Positions 22,901 through 33,140 of a stretch of 64,000 nucleotides of DNA are shown here, piece after piece. Each line of letters starts with the position of its first letter. The stretch's first letter is position 1. The notes beneath the pieces are model-generated. The model was not told the origin of the DNA. It saw only the letters and a program-made list of their open reading frames with translations, and made no database searches. The stretch is from Exophiala sp. HKRS030 (lineage: Eukaryota > Ascomycota > Eurotiomycetes > Chaetothyriales > Herpotrichiellaceae): positions 3,534,001 through 3,598,000 of the forward strand of contig JAHWDD010000006.1 of assembly GCA_023897205.1 (NCBI GenBank). Direction: 5' to 3'. The translations under genes and the position numbers were made by a program.

Positions 22901-23283
22901 GATATTGGAACCGAGAATATAGATGCCGCAGTTCTCTGCTGGAAGTGCGGTGTGGTATCGAGGTGCTGAAGTGAGTCCGAGGTTGGTGGTGCAACCACGC
23001 CCAGCGGATCCGGAGATCGAGATCGAGTTCTGGAGTGGGGCGATCTTGGTGAAGGGGATCTACGACGAGGCGGAGAATATATGTTCGGGATCAAACCTTC
23101 GCCTTGAACTTCTGGTTTGAGGGTCAATTCAGCTCTTCTGAACTGAGGCAGTGGTGAGCTGATTGTGGCAGGCGGGACGGATCTGGAATGGTCTGGTGCC
23201 TCAGTTTTGGCCAGGGAGGATGATCGTGCACCATCGTCCGGATCTCCTGCCATACTGTGATGTGTATTGGCGGACGAGTCCAT
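19939..23283 (-). CDS. large coiled-coil membrane protein with Cys- and His-rich tail
   Basis: This is an uninterrupted frame of 1114 residues, ATG at 23283. The N-terminal ~150 residues are disordered, with SPPRRRSPSPRSPHSRTRSR. Residues about 150-335 form a long predicted coiled coil (KTTRLELEAEQERTRALQRE and following heptads). A Ser-rich middle follows, then one clear membrane helix at about residues 845-870 (FYSLVAVLILTAFLALHP). The ~250 residues beyond it contain a CPxC ladder (PCPTCPICSICPVCPT), a poly-His patch (NHHHHHHPHHSHSHSRH) and poly-Gln, ending in YWASEAWAAL. I do not recognise a named family. Single-pass anchoring with a cytosolic or nuclear coiled coil and a metal-binding-like tail on the other side is inference. 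No frame break was needed even across its proline (CCC) runs. Confidence 0.75.
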   Translation of the reverse strand: MDSSANTHHSMAGDPDDGARSSSLAKTEAPDHSRSVPPATISSPLPQFRRAELTLKPEVQGEGLIPNIYSPPRRRSPSPRSPHSRTRSRSPDPLGVVAPPTSDSLQHLDTTPHFQQRTAASIFSVPISNGVQTETPEVRDRATATSPTRERLEVLGVKEDLMEKLHNKEDALVVKEKEFHKIVDKQDAYIEAVSIELKTTRLELEAEQERTRALQRELTEAKRELEIAISAFTSANNLAKTSETVLIEKNKLALAQSEGLTKQHATIRDLQEKQKANWLEIEHLRQALTSCDKANESLSQRLKISHTDLQNMIEEKARCANWLKETMMVQMEDDINCLMIYDLLKTKPVSSRDDAKLTRSRPASSIYQPYSPASIRSIASVHPQTMADMFNFVSSPISMIGSPYWSGSATPYGAGRLSIRAVPSPNISPLHMKPRPVDHRGQSAGNRGLVRSSHPNVGTWKQTGTVAHRSALMKSGTLSEFYLGSDASMREPQSAIMNHDLRSNPRHMIRGLASRFEPEEIRNVLYEIFAEEMADLRAQAQSKNQPRKSESKLMTETQREDASNGETQVSTTNAVSSSQSQGSKASKSDREKPALTVHIPLSRQSSKIDLEHVPFPESTTSIPETQLQPHVSDDSRTDGSNDCPASSSSITSGRNNSEPRPSNSPAPRAAPHTLDSDEAVQATARDNPACSSSPDSAFSHGSSSAVEASQTMSLVRRRTESTGHDRYRQDSIIKYTDPSADSLNTQSMSFPSVVGTDHSGETQGLQHQTPSTRTLDSQCPIRSKTPEPSFFSTTTTISSFLPSFVTHENQNIRTRLHSLLTTTWSLLAYLGILRSKAQHFYSLVAVLILTAFLALHPVGNSMSMADVENARSYYTLVQRNATQHMPMMPLARPTVHVVYPTATAMETLSTIQREGSDLWPATESHPIALLSTMPDSEHSASIRCDPPPPPLPISSPCPTCPICSICPVCPTVSALTINANPVSIPNCHKDSSTKAKANTPAPAHAPFDAMAQYRNPRLQAHLRNHHHHHHPHHSHSHSRHQQQQQQYSSLAHGSNESDSVWPEPPPPLSLPDFSAHAVPSWYATAAPGHVRLMPALQRRWDMLWYWASEAWAAL

Positions 23284-23877
23284 TCTCTGAAAATTGTGTT
23301 CCGTCCGCTGTCAACCTGCGTCGCCTCTGACTTGAAAATATCGGTCCGCGTAATGCTGTGATTGAAGAGAGGGCTTGGAAAGTATCTTGTCACAGATCGG
23401 TCTTCGGTGATTTTATAGGTAGTGTACCGATCTCAAAATATATCCCAGAGTAGTGAATAGGAGCGGACGAGACGGATGCAAGCTCTGTTGAATCGTGAAG
23501 AAGCCGATATGCTTCAACCGAAACCGAAACCGAATTGATACCCATAAGACTCAATGTTACATGCTGCCTGCGCAGCTCACATGCCACATGGAAGTGGCTT
23601 TTTCTGTGAGAAGAAGTCAAGTTGGACATTACCGCTTTCGGACCACCTGTGAGCACCTGTTTCGCAAAGTGGACAAAGAAAAGGACATCGGAAACACACA
23701 GGCCAGCACATTCCATTGTCCCATATTATCCAAGCGCCTTATGTTGAGACGGGGCAGACACTACGACAAAGAGATATGCCGACCTATAAACGGATGTTCT
23801 TCTCATCGGCACGGATTTCGGAAACTCGAAAGGACAAGAAGTTAGTTGTGTGATCCTCGCCTGAGTGGTGGGAAAAG
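23284..23877. other. intergenic, tandem minus-strand genes
   Basis: This is the promoter side of the coiled-coil gene and the 3' side of the phosphatase gene. No credible gene is seen in the ~600 bp. Confidence 0.5.
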
Positions 23878-25233
23878 TCAGGGTGATTCAGCCTCAGCTG
23901 TCCGGAATGTCTTGCATTTGACTTGCACTACGTGTTGTTTCCCATTGTCTCCGGCTACCAAAGCGGTGAGTTTTCCACCTTTGACACAGCCTGTGTCTAG
24001 GCCTTTGGTGTAGGTATTGATCTGCAGCCCCTTTTTGGCGTCATGTCCATAGACTATGGTTGTGTGAGTAACAGGAGCAGACCAGCTTCCAGTGCCTCTC
24101 AGTGTTGACAGATGATGTTTGGCGGGTAATAGCTGCTGGTACTTGTTCCAGAGATCAAACCAGGGTACACTCCCTTCTCGGTGATGATCTTTCGAGGGAA
24201 CGTGAGTTTTGAGATCCACTGTCCGCATGTTCATGACAGAGGCCGGATCTTGCGCAAGAAGATCAATACCAGGTACAAGACCTGCATGAACCACCACCAC
24301 TTCTCCACCGAAGGCTTTCATTTCTCCCACTCGAAGAATGACGGGACAATTCCGAAGATACGCCAGCTGCTCTGAGTTGAGAGACTTTGCCAGTCTCTTC
24401 TCGGGGCTATCGGCGTCGACTGAGTCATGCACAAGATCTGTGCCTTGACGGTGATTTGAATCGGATTTCAAGGAGGTAGCTTTCAGCTGGTCCGCGACCA
24501 GGAGAAGACGATCTTCGTGATTTCCTCGAACACAAGATGCCTTGTATGCCCGAAGGAGATCGATCACACCAGCAGTATCAGGTCCCTTGGACACTATGTC
24601 GCCAGTAGCTATCAGGTGATCTGTCTCAGGATCGAAATGCACTTTCTCCAGCAATTCCTCCAACTCTTGTTTGCAACCATGGATATCTCCGACGAAGACG
24701 AGTCTTTTCTTCCCTGGTGGCACGCCATGCTTTTGTTTATGTTTGGAGGAACCAGGCAGGAGGCTTGGATCAAGATCTTGAAGGTGTATCATGTTTGGAA
24801 AATGGGGCCGAATATTGATGCCAAAGAGGTCGGCTGCAGCGGTGTGGTCGGTGCCGGTCGCGATCGTCAAGGACTCCCAGGCCGCCTTTTCCTCCTGGAC
24901 GAATTGCGACAGGAATTGTGTCCATAGAAGAACCGAAAGAAAGCTGATCATGAAGACCGTGATCAAGAACCTTCTCAGCTTGGGCACCTTGAGGATTTCG
25001 ATCAGGCCTTCGACAAACGCCTCAATTCTACCGAGAATGGTTGAATTAGACAGGCCATACGTTGAGGAAGAGGTGTGGCGAGGAGAGAAGTGTCGAAATA
25101 GTGAGAAACTGGTAGCGTCATTGGTGGAGTTCTCTATCGGAGGTCTTCGCACCCGCTGGCTGCGATTCGGGAAAGGGTTCAGGTCCACGAAGGGCTGTTC
25201 TGTGCCGCGCCTGTTCCATGCCCTCCAGTCCAT
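23878..25233 (-). CDS. PPN2: Ppn2-like calcineurin-family phosphatase (vacuolar endopolyphosphatase type)
   Basis: This is a single-exon frame of 451 residues. A membrane helix at about residues 87-110 (FLITVFMISFLSVLLWTQFL) precedes a PPP/calcineurin-like metallophosphoesterase domain, giving a type II membrane topology with the catalytic domain probably in the vacuolar lumen. Metal-binding motifs are all present: GDIHG (about residue 182), GDIVSKGPDT, GNHEDR (about 235), VVVHAGLVPG and YGHDAKKG. Yeast Ppn2 (YNL217W) has this layout and cleaves long polyphosphate chains. The N-terminal ~85 residues are basic and cytosolic. The architecture and motifs support the family; polyphosphate as substrate is inferred from yeast. 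A phosphate permease of the PHO89 type lies 8 kb away, but this spacing alone does not imply a functional link. Confidence 0.82.
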   Translation of the reverse strand: MDWRAWNRRGTEQPFVDLNPFPNRSQRVRRPPIENSTNDATSFSLFRHFSPRHTSSSTYGLSNSTILGRIEAFVEGLIEILKVPKLRRFLITVFMISFLSVLLWTQFLSQFVQEEKAAWESLTIATGTDHTAAADLFGINIRPHFPNMIHLQDLDPSLLPGSSKHKQKHGVPPGKKRLVFVGDIHGCKQELEELLEKVHFDPETDHLIATGDIVSKGPDTAGVIDLLRAYKASCVRGNHEDRLLLVADQLKATSLKSDSNHRQGTDLVHDSVDADSPEKRLAKSLNSEQLAYLRNCPVILRVGEMKAFGGEVVVVHAGLVPGIDLLAQDPASVMNMRTVDLKTHVPSKDHHREGSVPWFDLWNKYQQLLPAKHHLSTLRGTGSWSAPVTHTTIVYGHDAKKGLQINTYTKGLDTGCVKGGKLTALVAGDNGKQHVVQVKCKTFRTAEAESP

Positions 25234-26036
25234 CAGTCAATTAGTTATCTTCAATTCGAAAGTCACTGTGGCAATCAACCCTGTGAAATTGTTCGCCACA
25301 GAGGATTTCTCTACGATAGAAGCAGGGCGGCTGAAGGAATCGGACAAGGTACAGTGATATCGACGCCGAACCTGATGGACTTTGCTTCAGCATTGTTCGA
25401 ACAGGAAGGCTAGCAAGCGTATCTAAATAGAACGATAGGATCACCTGTATGTAGCCATTTCAGACCTGGCGCCGGAGCAAAGAACCCATTTTCCCACCGA
25501 TGAATCCATAATTGCATTGGCAGTGTCAGCAGCATCTTTGCCTAGATTGTAAGGAAATCCAACGGCTGAGCAAGCCTGACAGGGAAGGAAATGGGACAGA
25601 AGAGAGGCTCGCTTAAGAGGTACAAGGAGCCAAGTGCTTTGCCAACGTCATCTGCCCAGAGATTTTGTGGATAAATATGAAGGATGATAGACTACTGACC
25701 CAAGAGGTTTCAGTGTCGGAACTTCAAGTCGTGTGCCGTGTTACCGGATTGTGCCCAGGTAACTGATCCCGGCTTCAACCAAAGGTGTCACCGATATGAA
25801 TTGTTTTCCCATGTGAGCATAGATCTACGACTTTATCAAAGAAAAAACTTAAGAATCATCATTACTTGAAAAGGTTTCATTATCCAACCGTTCCGGACGC
25901 TATGGCATTGAAATTCCGCTATGCCAGCTTCAGCAGATAACAAGAAATGAACATCGGGATATCATGGCTATAAAAAAATCAACCACGCTATGTCGCACCA
26001 CAATCGTCAAGGCGCATGAAAGTTTCGTCTGCATGT
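25234..26036. other. intergenic, ~0.8 kb
   Basis: This holds the phosphatase promoter and the 3' region of the GPI-protein gene. No coding signal is seen. Confidence 0.5.
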
Positions 26037-26690
26037 CTACAATGCAAGTCCTGCCGCAACCAAGCTGAGGAAGCCCAGACCTATGGTGCTCATGCGCAGT
26101 GTGTCAGGAGCTCCATTCCCTGTTGCCGTAGCCGCCGCTGTGCCAGATGATCTGGTCGCCGAACTGCCTGCATGGGTGTTAGTCCTGGACTGGGCGTGAG
26201 CATTGAACGTTATTGAGAACTTACCAGAACTGGAAGCACCTGTGGTTGTAGCTTCGGTCTGTCCAGTGGCAGAGGCGTCAGACGCACCAGTGGCTGAAGA
26301 AGATGGTGCAGATGTGGTTGCAGACAAGAAGTAGGACTCAATACACTCGGACTGGCATTCGGCATATTGCTGCGTCTCTTCAGCGGTGCCATTGCCTTGA
26401 GGGCATTGGGCGGCGCATTCAGTGGTTGCGTTGGCTTGGAGTTGACTTGGACATGGCACGTTGACACAGGCTGCCTGACAGCACACATCGGCGGAGCCAC
26501 CTTCAAAACAAACGCTGCTTAGCAAATGTGCGGTTCAGTCAAGCTCTTTGATCAACTCACATTTCTGCAAACATCCAATTTGAGGGTCAATTGAGGCGGT
26601 CGCGGAAGCAGCGCTTGCTGTGCTTGTGGTGTTTTGTGCCACAGTCAATGCCGCAAGGGCGAAAGTCGTGAAGAGGGCTACCAAGCGCAT
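26037..26690 (-). CDS. small secreted cysteine-rich GPI-anchored cell-wall protein
   Basis: I model three exons: 26561-26690, 26225-26500 and 26037-26167 (178 residues). Exon 1 encodes a signal peptide (MRLVALFTTFALAALTVAQ). Choosing the acceptor TTGAAG at 26501 gives CLQKCGSADVCCQAACVNVP with consistent phase, which earlier AGs do not. Eleven or so cysteines lie in the first ~90 mature residues (CCQAAC, TTECAAQCPQG, YAECQSECIESYF), then a Ser/Thr/Ala-rich stalk and a C-terminal hydrophobic tail (TIGLGFLSLVAAGLAL) for GPI attachment. The 57-bp second intron is a multiple of three with no stop, so it could be mistaken for coding. This resembles a widespread fungal wall family with a conserved 'ECAAxCPQGNGT' core. 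Function unknown; surface location is inferred. Confidence 0.82.
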
Positions 26691-28195
26691 TTTGGTTTAT
26701 GTCGTTCTGGGACAGATTCGATAGTTCGGAGGGTAATATGTTAGATTTTTCGAGAGCAACCGTCCAGGGCAGAGAAGCAGAGTCGGGATGGAGTTGGTAA
26801 AGAGCAGCAGTCAGGAGAACTCGACTCTCGTTGGGAAATGAACGGACGGCAAGATAATGCCAGCGCAAAGCAGACCAGATGCAAATGTGCCTGTGAAAGG
26901 ATGAGAGCACAGTAGACCTCGTGGGCAGCGCAGGAGGCGCCAGATAGATCTTGTACTCTGCATGCTCAGAGTCACAGCCGACGAGAGCGACCTTGCTACT
27001 GGTCGAGTACCGTTGAATGTTCAAACTTCAACTCCACCATCGCTCCCTCATACCATGTTGTCTTTCAATCTCCCCAGATAATCATGAAAAGGCTTGTCGA
27101 CAAGGTTAGTGTTTCGGAAGGCTGCAAGTGGCGTTCCACGAGGTTTGTCTTTGGCCGATTCTCGCTAGGCTATTGGGCTATGACGCTCCCCGTTGCTTGA
27201 GTGGGTGGTAGATTATTGCAACAGAAAGCCAAAGACGCCCAGGTCTCTTGGTCACTTGAGGTGAGAAAGCTTACTGATTGGATTCCGGTGCCCCTGGAGG
27301 TGCCTGGGCCCTGTTGATTTCATGGCCCGAACCGGGTCTGCGTGATTGACCCTGGACGCTGAAATCGCGAGCCAAGTATTGTCAACAAACAAAAGCTCGT
27401 TGCAACTTGGAACAAGGAATCCGCTAATATGCGCCATGGTCCGATAGTCGATAGGAGAAGCAACATCATAGGCACAACGTCGCCATGTTCATACTCACCA
27501 CTGTCAAGCATCATGACAGGCCATCATATGTCGGCAGCTTGAAAAGCTTTTCAGGATTGTTCCAGAAGCGAAGAGCCGCTAGCTGGGAGCACTTCGCATG
27601 ATTGGGCCCATGGTGGAGTCACTCCCCCTCTGGCCGGCCTCGCATATCGGAAATTGCCTCGTGTCCTAGTCAAAGATTCATGCCTACTAATGAGCGTATT
27701 GCTCTCTACTCCGTAGTAATGCAGGAACTTGTCGTCTCTTGTTAATACCGTGTTGTCACGGAGAAATTTTTAGTTCGTGCAACTGGCGAGGAGCCATGCT
27801 TCAGCTGACAATCGAGTCAGTCTGGAAAGCAATATCTCGGAACCGTGGGACTGGATAATGATGTTGCTCAAGATCGTGTTGCTTCTTGCGCATAGATCTC
27901 AGTCATTGAGAACATGTCTTGACTCTCATGTATGATCAATTTTATAGTCAGGATAATGATAAGTCGTGCACGAATCCTACACATATAGCCCTTTCTGTAC
28001 ACTCTCCCACTCTGTACCTGCAAAACGCTCAATCTCAGCACGTGACTTCGCGTTCTCGCGATACGCGCAACGCGTGTCAGGATTTGATGATGATGGCCGC
28101 AGGAGAACAAGCACTTCAACCCCGCAATTGCGGCGTCTCTATAGATCGTCTCATTTCTCATTCCATTTTTTTGGACCGACTGACGATAGGTCCAA
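26691..28195. promoter_or_regulatory. divergent intergenic region, GPI protein and MPH1
   Basis: About 1.5 kb contains both promoters. One TACTCCGTA motif lies at 27707-27715. Short open frames at 26587-27024 and 27868-28272 overlap neighbouring genes or promoters and lack protein-like character. Confidence 0.5.
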
Positions 28196-31100
28196 ATGGA
28201 CTTTATCGACGACGAGGCCGAGTCTACCTCTGAAGACGATGTATTGGTTCCAAGCTCACAAACGGATGACAATCCTCGTTCTCGAAAGCGACGTCGCGTC
28301 AGTGAATCTTCCGACCAAGACGAATATGACCTTCCCTCAACCGACGGCTACGAAAGACACGAGAGCGAACTTCCGACCGAAGTCAGAAAATCAAAATATG
28401 AAGATCACATACATGTTCCACAAATGGAGGATAGGGCAGTCAATACCTTCGTCACTCAGTTGACCCAACAATGGTCATCACCCTCCAGGATCAGAGGGGC
28501 CCGTTGGATGAAACCGAGACAAGATCCAAATTCTCCGCCGTCTGTTCGTCAACATCAAGCGCATGTCTCGAAAGCTGACTTCGAGGTCCTCGAGGACTTC
28601 GAAGACGATGACGACGATCAAGCACTTCTCGAGGCGTTTGAAAATGCCACGGCTACGACGGCTATACGCAAAGACCTAAACACGGCCAATTTCAACCAGG
28701 GCCCTCGTCTCCCGCGCGCCCCTCTTCAGAAAACGAATTCTTTCCGCCAAACCACCCTTCATGGCTTACAGACCACCCAGCAAGCGCTTTCATCCACTGG
28801 AACACAGTCACGATCCCACAATTGGCCCCTAACAAATCGCAACGAGCCTCCGACACACCATGAAATCAATCGGAATGCCATGATGACTTGGATTTATCCC
28901 ACAAATCTTGGCCGAATCAGGGATTATCAGTACAACATTGTACACAAGGCACTCTTTCATAACTTACTTGTGGCACTCCCAACGGGCTTGGGCAAAACAT
29001 TCATAGCTGCTACGGTCATGCTGAATTGGTTCCGTTGGACTGAAAAAGCGCAAATCATCTTCGTCGCCCCTACCAAACCACTAGTAGCACAACAGATTGA
29101 TGCATGTTTCAACATTGCTGGAATCCCCCGCTCACAGACGACCATGCTCACGGGAGAGATCTCGCCAGCAATTCGTGCGGAGGAATGGCAGGACAAGCGT
29201 GTCTTCTTCATGACCCCACAAACACTGATCAACGACCTCAAAAACGGCATGTGTGATCCAAAGAAGATTGTGCTTGTGGTAGTGGATGAGGCCCACAAGG
29301 CTACAGGAAATTTTGCCTATGTTGAGGTTGTCAAGTTTCTGAGGCGATACAATTCCAGCTTTCGTGTTCTTGCTTTGACAGCAACGCCAGGATCTACAGT
29401 CGAAGCTGTCCAAGCTGTGATTGATGGTCTTGGTATCGCTAGAGTCGAGATCAGGACAGAAGATTCCATTGATATCCGCAACTTTGTCCATTCCAGGAAT
29501 GTAAGTCTGGAAGTCTTTGATTATTCTGACGAGATAACTATGGCCATGGAATTGTTTTCCGCGGCAACGCGCCCTCTCCTGACCAAACTTTGTTCACAAA
29601 ATGCATATTGGTCAAGTGATCCCGAGAAAATAACACTGTTTGGCCTGAAGAAGGCATGGGATGACTGGTCAAAGTCAGAAGCTGGTAGAAGTGCAGGATT
29701 TCCGGTCAAGGGTATGCTGCGCGGTATCTTCACACCCTTGATGAGTTTGGCCCACAACCTCGAACTTCTGAAGTATCATGGCATTGGACCCTTCTACAAC
29801 AAAATGCGAACCTTTATTGATGGAACGTCAACCGGTGGGAAATACCACAAACAAGTTGCTGAGAATGAAAACTTCGTCAAATTGATGAACCGGTTGAGAG
29901 CTTGGGTACAAAATCCCGAATTCATCGGGCATCCAAAGCTTGCATATCTGAAAAGTGTTGTGCTTAATCATTTCATGGATGCTGGAGATGGTCAGACTGA
30001 AGCGCAATCTTCTACCCGAATTATGGTATTCACACATTACCGAGACAGTGCTGAAGAGATTGTGAGAGTGCTTAAGAGGCACGAACCGATGATTAGGCCT
30101 CGGGTATTCGTAGGACAATCGGGCACCAAAGGCTCTGAGGGTATGGATCAGAAAACACAGCTTGATGTTGTCAAGAAGTTTATGGCTGGAACCTACAACA
30201 CAATTGTTGCGACTTCCATCGGCGAGGAAGGTCTTGACATTGGTGAAGTGGATTTGATTGTGTGTTATGACTGTCACAAATCTCCTATTCGAATGCTGCA
30301 GCGCATGGGACGAACAGGTCGCAAGCGAGCCGGAAACATCGTCCTTCTCCTCATGCGAGGTAAAGAAGAAAGCGACTACTACAAGGCCAAAGACAATTAC
30401 GAGAAAATGCAGAGCAAGATCGAGAATGGTAAGGACTTTCAGTTTCATGAAGATCTTTCCCTCCGCATCGTGCCTAAGGACATCGTGCCTGAGGTGGAGA
30501 AGCGAATAGTCGAGATTCCCGTCGAGAACACCCAAGCAGGAACCATCGAACCTCGAAAGAGAAAACCCAAAAATGCGAAAAAGCCAGCAAAGAAATTCCA
30601 TATGCCCGACGGTGTGGAGACCGGGTTCACATTTCTTGGTGGTCGGAAAACTGCGAAGGTCAACTCAAAGGCAGTACAGCAATCTAGAACCGGTAGCAAA
30701 GACATTGAAATTGCAATCATTCCCCCATTCAACGACGTCTTGTTGACAGAGGCGGAAGAAGAGCAACTCGAGAGCCAATATGTCCGGGTTGCTGGCACAA
30801 CTGATGAATACATTCAGCAGATAAGGCTTGATGCGTTTCCTCAAGCACAGCTAACTCTAGGCAAGACAAATGCAATTAAGCACTCTCGAACTACAAAACG
30901 ATTGGTAAAGGCGTTCAAACAAATGAGACAAGTTTCTCAGGACTGGGAGCGCCCCTCGACTTGTGAGAATTTCGAGCTTCCAGTACAATCAAATCCGGGA
31001 TTTCATGGCCGCGAAGCCAAACATCTCACAAAGCCTAAAGCCAAGATGAAACACTCGCTTGGAATATCCTCGACTGCCATATCAGAGACATCTCAGCGGT

Positions 31101-31435
31101 CTGATGATGTCGTTGATGATGACAATTTCATCTTTGACGACGAATGCGGCAGTGATATATCTACCCGGTTGCACAAAACTAACAAATCTGGCACTATCCG
31201 AAGTGTAGAGGAGACGCTTGTCATCTCTCAAGAAAGTATAGGATTTCATGATGGGGATGATATGCCAGATCTCGACTCGATCATGTCTAGACCGCTCAGG
31301 CGTAATTATGGCAATACAGGTTCTAAGCATAATACATCCAAGGATGCATGTGCTGCTCCTCGTATGAGAAGACAAAGACGAGTGTTGGATAGTGACGATG
31401 AAGGTGATGATGATGATGACGACGACTCCGATTAA
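28196..31435 (+). CDS. MPH1: ATP-dependent 3'-5' DNA helicase MPH1 (FANCM family)
   Basis: This is a single-exon frame of 1079 residues. It is a nuclear superfamily 2 helicase that dissociates D-loops and remodels replication forks, favouring error-free repair over crossovers. The acidic N-terminus has a basic patch (SRKRRR). Helicase motifs in order are: LPTGLGKTFIAA (Walker A, about residues 260-270), VVVDEAHKATG (DEAH, about 362-368), LTATPGS, and in the second RecA lobe TSIGEEGLDIGEVD and QRMGRTGRKRAG (about 701-712). The insert between the lobes has the expected helical content. The C-terminal third is charged, with KPKNAKKPAKK and a final DSDDEGDDDDDDDSD tail. Length and motif spacing fit fungal Mph1. 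The ATG at 28196 directly starts the conserved MDFIDDEAE-type N-terminus. No introns or frame breaks. Confidence 0.95.
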   Translation: MDFIDDEAESTSEDDVLVPSSQTDDNPRSRKRRRVSESSDQDEYDLPSTDGYERHESELPTEVRKSKYEDHIHVPQMEDRAVNTFVTQLTQQWSSPSRIRGARWMKPRQDPNSPPSVRQHQAHVSKADFEVLEDFEDDDDDQALLEAFENATATTAIRKDLNTANFNQGPRLPRAPLQKTNSFRQTTLHGLQTTQQALSSTGTQSRSHNWPLTNRNEPPTHHEINRNAMMTWIYPTNLGRIRDYQYNIVHKALFHNLLVALPTGLGKTFIAATVMLNWFRWTEKAQIIFVAPTKPLVAQQIDACFNIAGIPRSQTTMLTGEISPAIRAEEWQDKRVFFMTPQTLINDLKNGMCDPKKIVLVVVDEAHKATGNFAYVEVVKFLRRYNSSFRVLALTATPGSTVEAVQAVIDGLGIARVEIRTEDSIDIRNFVHSRNVSLEVFDYSDEITMAMELFSAATRPLLTKLCSQNAYWSSDPEKITLFGLKKAWDDWSKSEAGRSAGFPVKGMLRGIFTPLMSLAHNLELLKYHGIGPFYNKMRTFIDGTSTGGKYHKQVAENENFVKLMNRLRAWVQNPEFIGHPKLAYLKSVVLNHFMDAGDGQTEAQSSTRIMVFTHYRDSAEEIVRVLKRHEPMIRPRVFVGQSGTKGSEGMDQKTQLDVVKKFMAGTYNTIVATSIGEEGLDIGEVDLIVCYDCHKSPIRMLQRMGRTGRKRAGNIVLLLMRGKEESDYYKAKDNYEKMQSKIENGKDFQFHEDLSLRIVPKDIVPEVEKRIVEIPVENTQAGTIEPRKRKPKNAKKPAKKFHMPDGVETGFTFLGGRKTAKVNSKAVQQSRTGSKDIEIAIIPPFNDVLLTEAEEEQLESQYVRVAGTTDEYIQQIRLDAFPQAQLTLGKTNAIKHSRTTKRLVKAFKQMRQVSQDWERPSTCENFELPVQSNPGFHGREAKHLTKPKAKMKHSLGISSTAISETSQRSDDVVDDDNFIFDDECGSDISTRLHKTNKSGTIRSVEETLVISQESIGFHDGDDMPDLDSIMSRPLRRNYGNTGSKHNTSKDACAAPRMRRQRRVLDSDDEGDDDDDDDSD

Positions 31436-33140
31436 GAGGTTGGACTAAATCCAAAAGTAAGCCTTGCTGAAGTCTACCGAGTACGAGTGACTGTGGAGGG
31501 CAACAATAAATGCACATGAGACAGGTCCCTGTATTAGTTTTCTTTCACCTCTCTACCATGTACCCGTTTCATGCTATGCAAGCTTCACAAAGCCATTCAA
31601 AGCAGATTCTCAAAATGCAAGCCAAGGCACAAAACTCTCAGCTTGCCATATCTCAGTTTGTGGAGATCCACCATTCACTTTTTGTTCAGTGTCTCTGCCC
31701 CCTCCAACCATGAAGCATTGAAGCTATGTACAAGCCACCAGAACACACGTATAGATCACCAAGGTCTTAGCCATGAGATGTGGCACATGGAACAGCAATC
31801 ATCGACGAAAAGGAATTTACACTACAGAGTGCTAGAGCAAGCTCAGCGAGCTAAGGGACGTCTCGGGGAGACGTGTCATTCAAGAAAAATCATTATTTCG
31901 CGGCAGGTAGATGACGTCCCTCTGGGTTTCTCCTAAGCGAGGAGTGAATTGCTTTGCATGGTCAATCCACCCAATCGATTGACTGATCCGGGATTGCACA
32001 TCTCCTCAAATGACCAACATCACGGCCGTGATCCGTATTATCGGCGCGCCACACCTCAAGATTTACACTCGTCAACATCCATTGCCCACCCCTTCCAGGG
32101 CGAGTGTAGCCGACACCGCACGTTGACCCACGATCACCAGCCTCTTTGGTACTTACGTATATCACGACTCGCCTCCCTCTTGGCTACAAACTGGGCTTTT
32201 GATCCATTTCGACGTCTACCCTTCTACAATCACCCGGTCCCGGAATCTCCTTTCCAAAGCCAGAGCACCTGACAGTCATTGCGTATCTTGTCCTGCGCGT
32301 ACGAAAACCCTCCTTCTCCTTCTTGCTATCGTATACATGCTCGGTATCTAGATCAGGCTGTCGTTGTCGCTGCCAATACTCACGCGGAGGAGTTGACACG
32401 TCGACACTGTGCCATGTGCCGAATGAGAGCGCCTGTACGTAGAAAACCATTTGTCTAACCTCTCCCGCCTCAATCGACCGAGCATGTCGTCTGTATATGG
32501 GGGTGATGATCACCACTGCAGCTTGGCCGAGCGGGGCTGAAGACACGGGCCATGGCATGCGTACCTGGCGCTGAGGGGGTCTCGGACGACATCTGGTAAT
32601 GCCCAGGGAGTAACGGCACGTCGCTCGCCTGGAGTGGAGAAATCTTGAGTCTTGCGTTTAGTGATTGTTATCTGGTCTATCTCGTCGGTACGCAGGAGTT
32701 CCCAGGGCTGTCACCTCCTGAATTGTTCTCTTTCCGCGGAGAGTGCGTTTGGTTGGTAAGTCATGTTCAAGCTGTACTCTCGCGCACGATGCGTATGTAT
32801 CGAATCTCTCGGTCTTGAGCACTGAATCCTGGGAGTCTCGACAGCGTGAGTGAGTCAGATAGGGGATACAGTGATAAATTGGACAAGATACGAGGTTGAA
32901 AGAGTGACATTAAACGATTCTATCTTGGTGCCAACATATTTTGCACGGCTTGCTTGGAAAGCAAGATTTACAACGTTGCATCATTTGTCCGACCAAGACC
33001 CCTATTCTGCTCTCCCGCCCGTGTCCTCATGTGCTCATGAAAACAATCTTCAGCTGTTAGAACACAAGGAAACGATCGGTGGTTGTGCGGTATAACCCTC
33101 CGGTAGATTCACAGGTCAAGCGAGAGGAAATCTCCCTTCT
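31436..33140. other. convergent intergenic region, ~1.7 kb
   Basis: This lies between MPH1 (+) and the phosphate permease (-), which end toward each other. It holds only weak open frames (for example 32184-32558 minus). I cannot support a gene here. Confidence 0.45.

Noticed and set aside
32184..32558. 124-codon minus-strand frame in the MPH1-permease gap
   Set aside because: Composition is partly protein-like but there is no domain, no splice-site partner and no conserved start context.
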